64,000 nucleotides of DNA, from assembly GCA_041390465.1 (NCBI GenBank), contig JAWKPW010000013.1:1-64000 (forward strand). Reading direction: 5' to 3'. This document shows positions 60,921-64,000 of the stretch, piece after piece. Positions within the stretch are counted from its first letter, which is position 1; each line of letters starts with the position of its first letter. The notes beneath the pieces were generated by a model. It had not been told where the DNA came from. It saw nothing but the letters and a program-made list of their open reading frames with translations, and did no database searches. Source of the DNA: JAABRU01 sp041390465 (lineage in GTDB: Bacteria > Desulfobacterota > Desulfobacteria > Desulfobacterales > Desulfococcaceae). The position numbers were made by a program, and so were the translations under genes.

Positions 60921-61355
60921 TCAAAAAGCTCCAAGCTGGCAGGAGGAAATTCTGATTTGCAGGGCTTCACAGGCCGCTGCAACCTCCAGACGGCTCAGGC
61001 CGGATTTCTCTGCAAGTTCCCACGCATCCGAACAGGACAGTCTGCTGTTTTTGAGCGCGGCACGGATGGCTTTTTCCAGTTCCGGAGCCACATGCAGGGC
61101 AGGTTTGACAATTCTTTTCTCCGGCCAATAACCGAACAGTCCCAACTGGCATTTGTTAATCCGGTACCGGGCAAGATCAAGGGCCACGCCGACCAAAGCC
61201 GGACTCACTTTCAGATCCCGTGCAAGATGATGAGCGGCCGCGCAACTGACCCGGCCGTCTTTGACTTTTGATTTCAGGGCGTCTGCCACAGCCGGATCCG
61301 CCTCGATCTCCGGTCCGTGCTTGGCTGCAAAATTCCCTTTGTGCTGACCTCCCAT
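60921..61355 (-). CDS. Unknown protein with two repeats ending in CQLG
   Basis: A 144-residue soluble protein with two similar ~55-residue halves. The first ends KVSPALVGVALDLARYRINKCQLGLFGY; the second ends GLSRLEVAAACEALQIRISSCQLGAF. Each half looks like a three-helix helix-turn-helix. AAGGA lies before the ATG. It lies between tsaB and cobM, on the same strand and with a 1-base gap to cobM. I do not recognise the family; the paired Cys suggest metal or redox sensing but this is a guess. Confidence 0.6.
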   Translation of the reverse strand: MGGQHKGNFAAKHGPEIEADPAVADALKSKVKDGRVSCAAAHHLARDLKVSPALVGVALDLARYRINKCQLGLFGYWPEKRIVKPALHVAPELEKAIRAALKNSRLSCSDAWELAEKSGLSRLEVAAACEALQIRISSCQLGAF

Positions 61356-61449
61356 TGGATATTCCTTTCCGAGATTTTCTCTCCCTGACTGTCAAAAAAT
61401 CCTGTCTGAATGAAAGCTGCAAACACTCTTCCCCGCAGCACCTGCGTTT

Positions 61450-62142
61450 TCATATCCGCACCTTTCCAAATCCGAGTTCTGCATCCGATTTGCGCACATA
61501 GCAGGGTGTAAATGCTGCCGTGTCATCCCAGTCCCCTTTCTGAAAGCGCTCCCAGGCCAGCCTGGCCACCATTGAAGCCCGGATGAGACTGTTTTCGCGC
61601 GGGGCAAAGATCGCGTGTTCGCCCAGTTTTTCCCGAATAAGATTCTGATAAAGTTCTGCACCGTTTCCCACAAAAAGGGTGGTTTCGTCAATGCCGGAAA
61701 TGGCTGATTCCGGAGAAAGAGACTGTTCTCCGCAGTCTTTTTTCATGAAACCAGACACATAATGGTAACGGGCACAGTAAACCTCTCCCTTGCGCGCGTC
61801 TGTGAGCACGCACACCGGCCAGGGACTCAGACTGACCTGCGCGGCCAGCACATCTGTGACCAAAACTCCGGCCAGAGGTTTTCCGGAGGCCATTGCCATG
61901 CCCTTGACCGTGCTGATGCCGATGCGCAGCCCCGTGAAACTGCCCGGGCCTGCGGATACGGCAAAACCGTCCACCTGCTGCGGGCTGATACCGCATAAAC
62001 GGAACACAGAGGCAATCATGTCCATCAGATGCCGGGAATGAGTCTGCTTCCGGGTACCTGTGATTTCCGTCAGCAGCCACTCCCGATCTGCCAGCGCAAC
62101 GCTGCAGCTTTCCGCTGCCGTATCCACTGCCAGTATTTTCAT
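61450..62142 (-). CDS. tsaB: tRNA threonylcarbamoyladenosine biosynthesis protein TsaB
   Basis: TsaB is an inactive ASKHA-fold partner of TsaD in making t6A37 on tRNAs decoding ANN codons. A 230-residue protein beginning ILAVDTAAESCSVALADRE, with a GPGSFTGLRIGISTVKGMAM (family signature), and DARKGEVYCARYHYV. The ATG overlaps the lon stop by 4 bases, giving a translationally coupled pair. It is normally separate from tsaD, which is not in this window. Confidence 0.94.
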   Translation of the reverse strand: MKILAVDTAAESCSVALADREWLLTEITGTRKQTHSRHLMDMIASVFRLCGISPQQVDGFAVSAGPGSFTGLRIGISTVKGMAMASGKPLAGVLVTDVLAAQVSLSPWPVCVLTDARKGEVYCARYHYVSGFMKKDCGEQSLSPESAISGIDETTLFVGNGAELYQNLIREKLGEHAIFAPRENSLIRASMVARLAWERFQKGDWDDTAAFTPCYVRKSDAELGFGKVRI

Positions 62143-64000
62143 GACTTTGCCGCTTTTTTCTTTTTCACAGGTTTGACAGGGATGTTTTTCATGAAATCCT
62201 TTCCCAGGGCAATGGGCAGCACCTCATCCATATTCTTTACCGGAATGAAAGTTATTTTCCGTTTCACATTCTGCGGAACTTCTTCGAGATCCTTTTTGTT
62301 TTTTTCCGGAATGATGATGGTGCGTATGCCGCCGCGCAGTGCGCCCAAGGCTTTTTCCTTGAGACCGCCAATGGGAAGCACCCTGCCCCGGAGCGTGATT
62401 TCCCCGGTCATAGCCACATGTTTGTCCCTCGGAGTGCCGGTAATCACGGACAGAAGCGCCGTGGCCATGGCAATGCCCGCAGACGGGCCGTCCTTGGGAA
62501 TGGCTCCTGCAGGCACATGGATATGAATGTCAAAGTTTTCAAAATAGTTTTCCTCCTGCCCGAACGCGCTGAGATGGGAACGGATGTAACTCACTGCTGC
62601 GCGGGCGGATTCCTGCATGATCTCACCCACCTGACCCGTAATAATCAGTTCCCCCTTTCCGGCAAACAGGGAAGCCTCAATATACAGCACTTCCCCGCCG
62701 ACCTCAGTCCAGGCCAGTCCGGTGGAAAGCCCGATCTGACTTTCCTCCTGATCCATTTCCGGAAAGAATTTCGGCGGCCCCAGATATTTGTGCAGGCTGC
62801 TTCTGGTGATGACAAAAGGCCCTTTTTTCCCTTCTGCGATTTTCCGGGCTGTTTTCCGGCAGATGGTTCCAATTTCCCGTTCCAGGTTCCGCAGTCCTGC
62901 CTCGGAGGTGTATTCATTGACAATCTGCTCCAGCGCGCTGGAAGAGAAGGTGATGTTTTTGGGTTTGAGTCCGTTTTCCCTGATTTGCCGGGGTATCAGA
63001 TGCTTTTGGGCTATGGCCAGCTTTTCCTCCTCGGTATAACCGGAAAGCCGGATGATTTCCATGCGATCCAGCAGGGCTGAGGGAATGGTGTCTGTCATAT
63101 TGGCTGTAAGGACAAACATCACATGGGAAAGATCAAAGGCCAGATTCAGGTAGTGATCACTGAATGCGGCATTCTGTTCCGGATCCAAAGCCTCCAGCAG
63201 GGCAGAGGAAGGGTCGCCCCGAAAATCGGAACCCAGTTTGTCAATTTCATCCATCATGAACACCGGGTTGCAGGTCCCGCACTGCTTCATGCCCTGCAGA
63301 ATTCTTCCGGGAAGTGCACCCAGATAGGTGCGGCGGTGTCCCCGGATTTCCGCCTCATCCCGCACACCGCCCAATGAAATGCGGACAAATTTCCGTTTGA
63401 CAGCGCTGGCAATGGCTTTTCCCAGAGAGGTTTTGCCCACGCCCGGAGGCCCCACAAAGCAGAGGATGGGGCCTTTCATGGCCGGATTGAGTTTGCGCAC
63501 ACTCAGATATTCCAGGATGCGGTCCTTGATCTTGTCCAGACCGTAATGGTTTTTGTTGAGTTCCTTCTGCGCGTTGGCGATGTTGAGCATATCTTTGGTG
63601 AATTTTTTCCAGGGCAGTTCCACCAGCCAGTCCAGATAGGTGCGCACAATGGCTGCCTCGGAAGATTCGGGATGCATCTGCTCCAGCCTTCTGAGCTGGA
63701 CTTTGGCCTCCTCTTCAGCTTCCTTGGACATGCGGGCTTTTCTGATCTTTTTCTGATATTCCTCCACCTCCTGGGCTCTCTCGTCGGTTTCCCCCAGTTC
63801 CCGGTTGATGGCCCGAACCTGTTCCCGCAGAAAATAATCCCGCTGGCTTTTGGATATTTCATCCTTCACATCTGACTGAATTTTGGCCTGCATGGCCGAG
63901 AGATCCATTTCCCGCGACAGAAATTCATTGACCTTTCGCAGCCGTTCCACAGGATCAATGACTTCCAGGATCATCTGGGATTCCTCAAGTTTCAGCCGCA
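62139..64000 (-). CDS. lon: ATP-dependent Lon protease, C-terminal part
   Basis: Lon is a homo-hexameric AAA+ serine protease that degrades damaged and regulatory proteins. The gene continues past the right edge; the open frame continues upstream of the ATG at 63974. The Walker A GPPGVGKTSLGKAIASAVKR and the Walker B in PVFMMDEIDKLGSDF are present. The proteolytic domain has the catalytic Ser in PKDGPSAGIAMATALLS and the Lys in GGLKEKALGALRGG. The C-terminus ends with a Lys-rich tail (VKPVKKKKAAK). It is the first gene of the operon with tsaB. Confidence 0.95.
   Translation of the reverse strand, partial: RLKLEESQMILEVIDPVERLRKVNEFLSREMDLSAMQAKIQSDVKDEISKSQRDYFLREQVRAINRELGETDERAQEVEEYQKKIRKARMSKEAEEEAKVQLRRLEQMHPESSEAAIVRTYLDWLVELPWKKFTKDMLNIANAQKELNKNHYGLDKIKDRILEYLSVRKLNPAMKGPILCFVGPPGVGKTSLGKAIASAVKRKFVRISLGGVRDEAEIRGHRRTYLGALPGRILQGMKQCGTCNPVFMMDEIDKLGSDFRGDPSSALLEALDPEQNAAFSDHYLNLAFDLSHVMFVLTANMTDTIPSALLDRMEIIRLSGYTEEEKLAIAQKHLIPRQIRENGLKPKNITFSSSALEQIVNEYTSEAGLRNLEREIGTICRKTARKIAEGKKGPFVITRSSLHKYLGPPKFFPEMDQEESQIGLSTGLAWTEVGGEVLYIEASLFAGKGELIITGQVGEIMQESARAAVSYIRSHLSAFGQEENYFENFDIHIHVPAGAIPKDGPSAGIAMATALLSVITGTPRDKHVAMTGEITLRGRVLPIGGLKEKALGALRGGIRTIIIPEKNKKDLEEVPQNVKRKITFIPVKNMDEVLPIALGKDFMKNIPVKPVKKKKAAKS

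Overview
The window looks like chromosome from a sulfate-reducing bacterium of the Desulfobacterota, probably a Desulfococcus/Desulfonema-type member of the order Desulfobacterales. The main evidence is a complete dissimilatory sulfite reductase locus on the minus strand: dsrA, dsrB, dsrD and two DsrN/CbiA-type amidases. Next to it is a periplasmic tetraheme cytochrome c3 with four CxxCH sites. UbiX/UbiD, a UbiE/MenG methyltransferase, a CobM/CbiF corrin methyltransferase, FeoAB and two genes with in-frame UGA codons read as selenocysteine fit an anaerobic, menaquinone-using, corrinoid-making and selenoprotein-rich organism. The genus is inferred, not proven.

Layout, 1-25 kb. The end of queA and rplM-rpsI lie on the plus strand. 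A minus-strand enoyl-CoA hydratase follows, then a Lys/Ala-rich repeat gene broken by frameshifts. A class III cyclase-like gene with a downstream receiver protein, a FabH-like synthase and cytochrome c3 come next. The dsr locus occupies 9.5-15.5 kb with its own promoter, a leader hairpin and a hairpin between dsrB and dsrD. An unknown protein, a TPR protein, aroQ-rpe, a CoA-disulfide-reductase-like flavoprotein with a rhodanese domain, and ubiX-ubiD follow.

24-33 kb is an accessory island. It holds a membrane-anchored metallopeptidase, hicBA, an IS110-family element with a non-coding flank that may encode a bridge RNA, two attC-like palindromes, a decayed Cys-rich gene, and a type III restriction-modification system. 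A VapBC-like pair with a nonsense-mutated toxin sits between mod and res. The restriction genes are visibly more A+T-rich than their surroundings.

33-64 kb returns to ordinary chromosome: mltG, an SH3b/AMIN-like secreted protein, stress and CBS proteins, a GalT-family enzyme, an AMIN/amidase_3 cell-wall hydrolase, an acyltransferase and feoAB. A rhodanese / cation-efflux-MauE / arsM cluster follows, then a PadR regulator with a clear operator, a molybdenum-storage-like protein, a KamA-family aminomutase and a VanX-like dipeptidase. A 69-residue dual-CxxC selenoprotein comes next, then a frameshifted acyl-CoA ligase and a lon-tsaB-unknown-cobM-ubiE operon running off the right edge.

Intergenic DNA is rich in dispersed palindromes of at least three families: short CCGGATTTTT/AAAAATCCGG-type hairpins, roughly 60-bp palindromes ending in ATACCGAATC/GAATCGGTAT-type arms, and MITE-like elements with TGGACTGTCAA/TTGACAGACCA ends. 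Members of the first family are found inside members of the second. The most noteworthy items are the two selenocysteine genes (an ArsM-type arsenite methyltransferase and the small dual-CxxC protein), each with a plausible SECIS hairpin just after the UGA.
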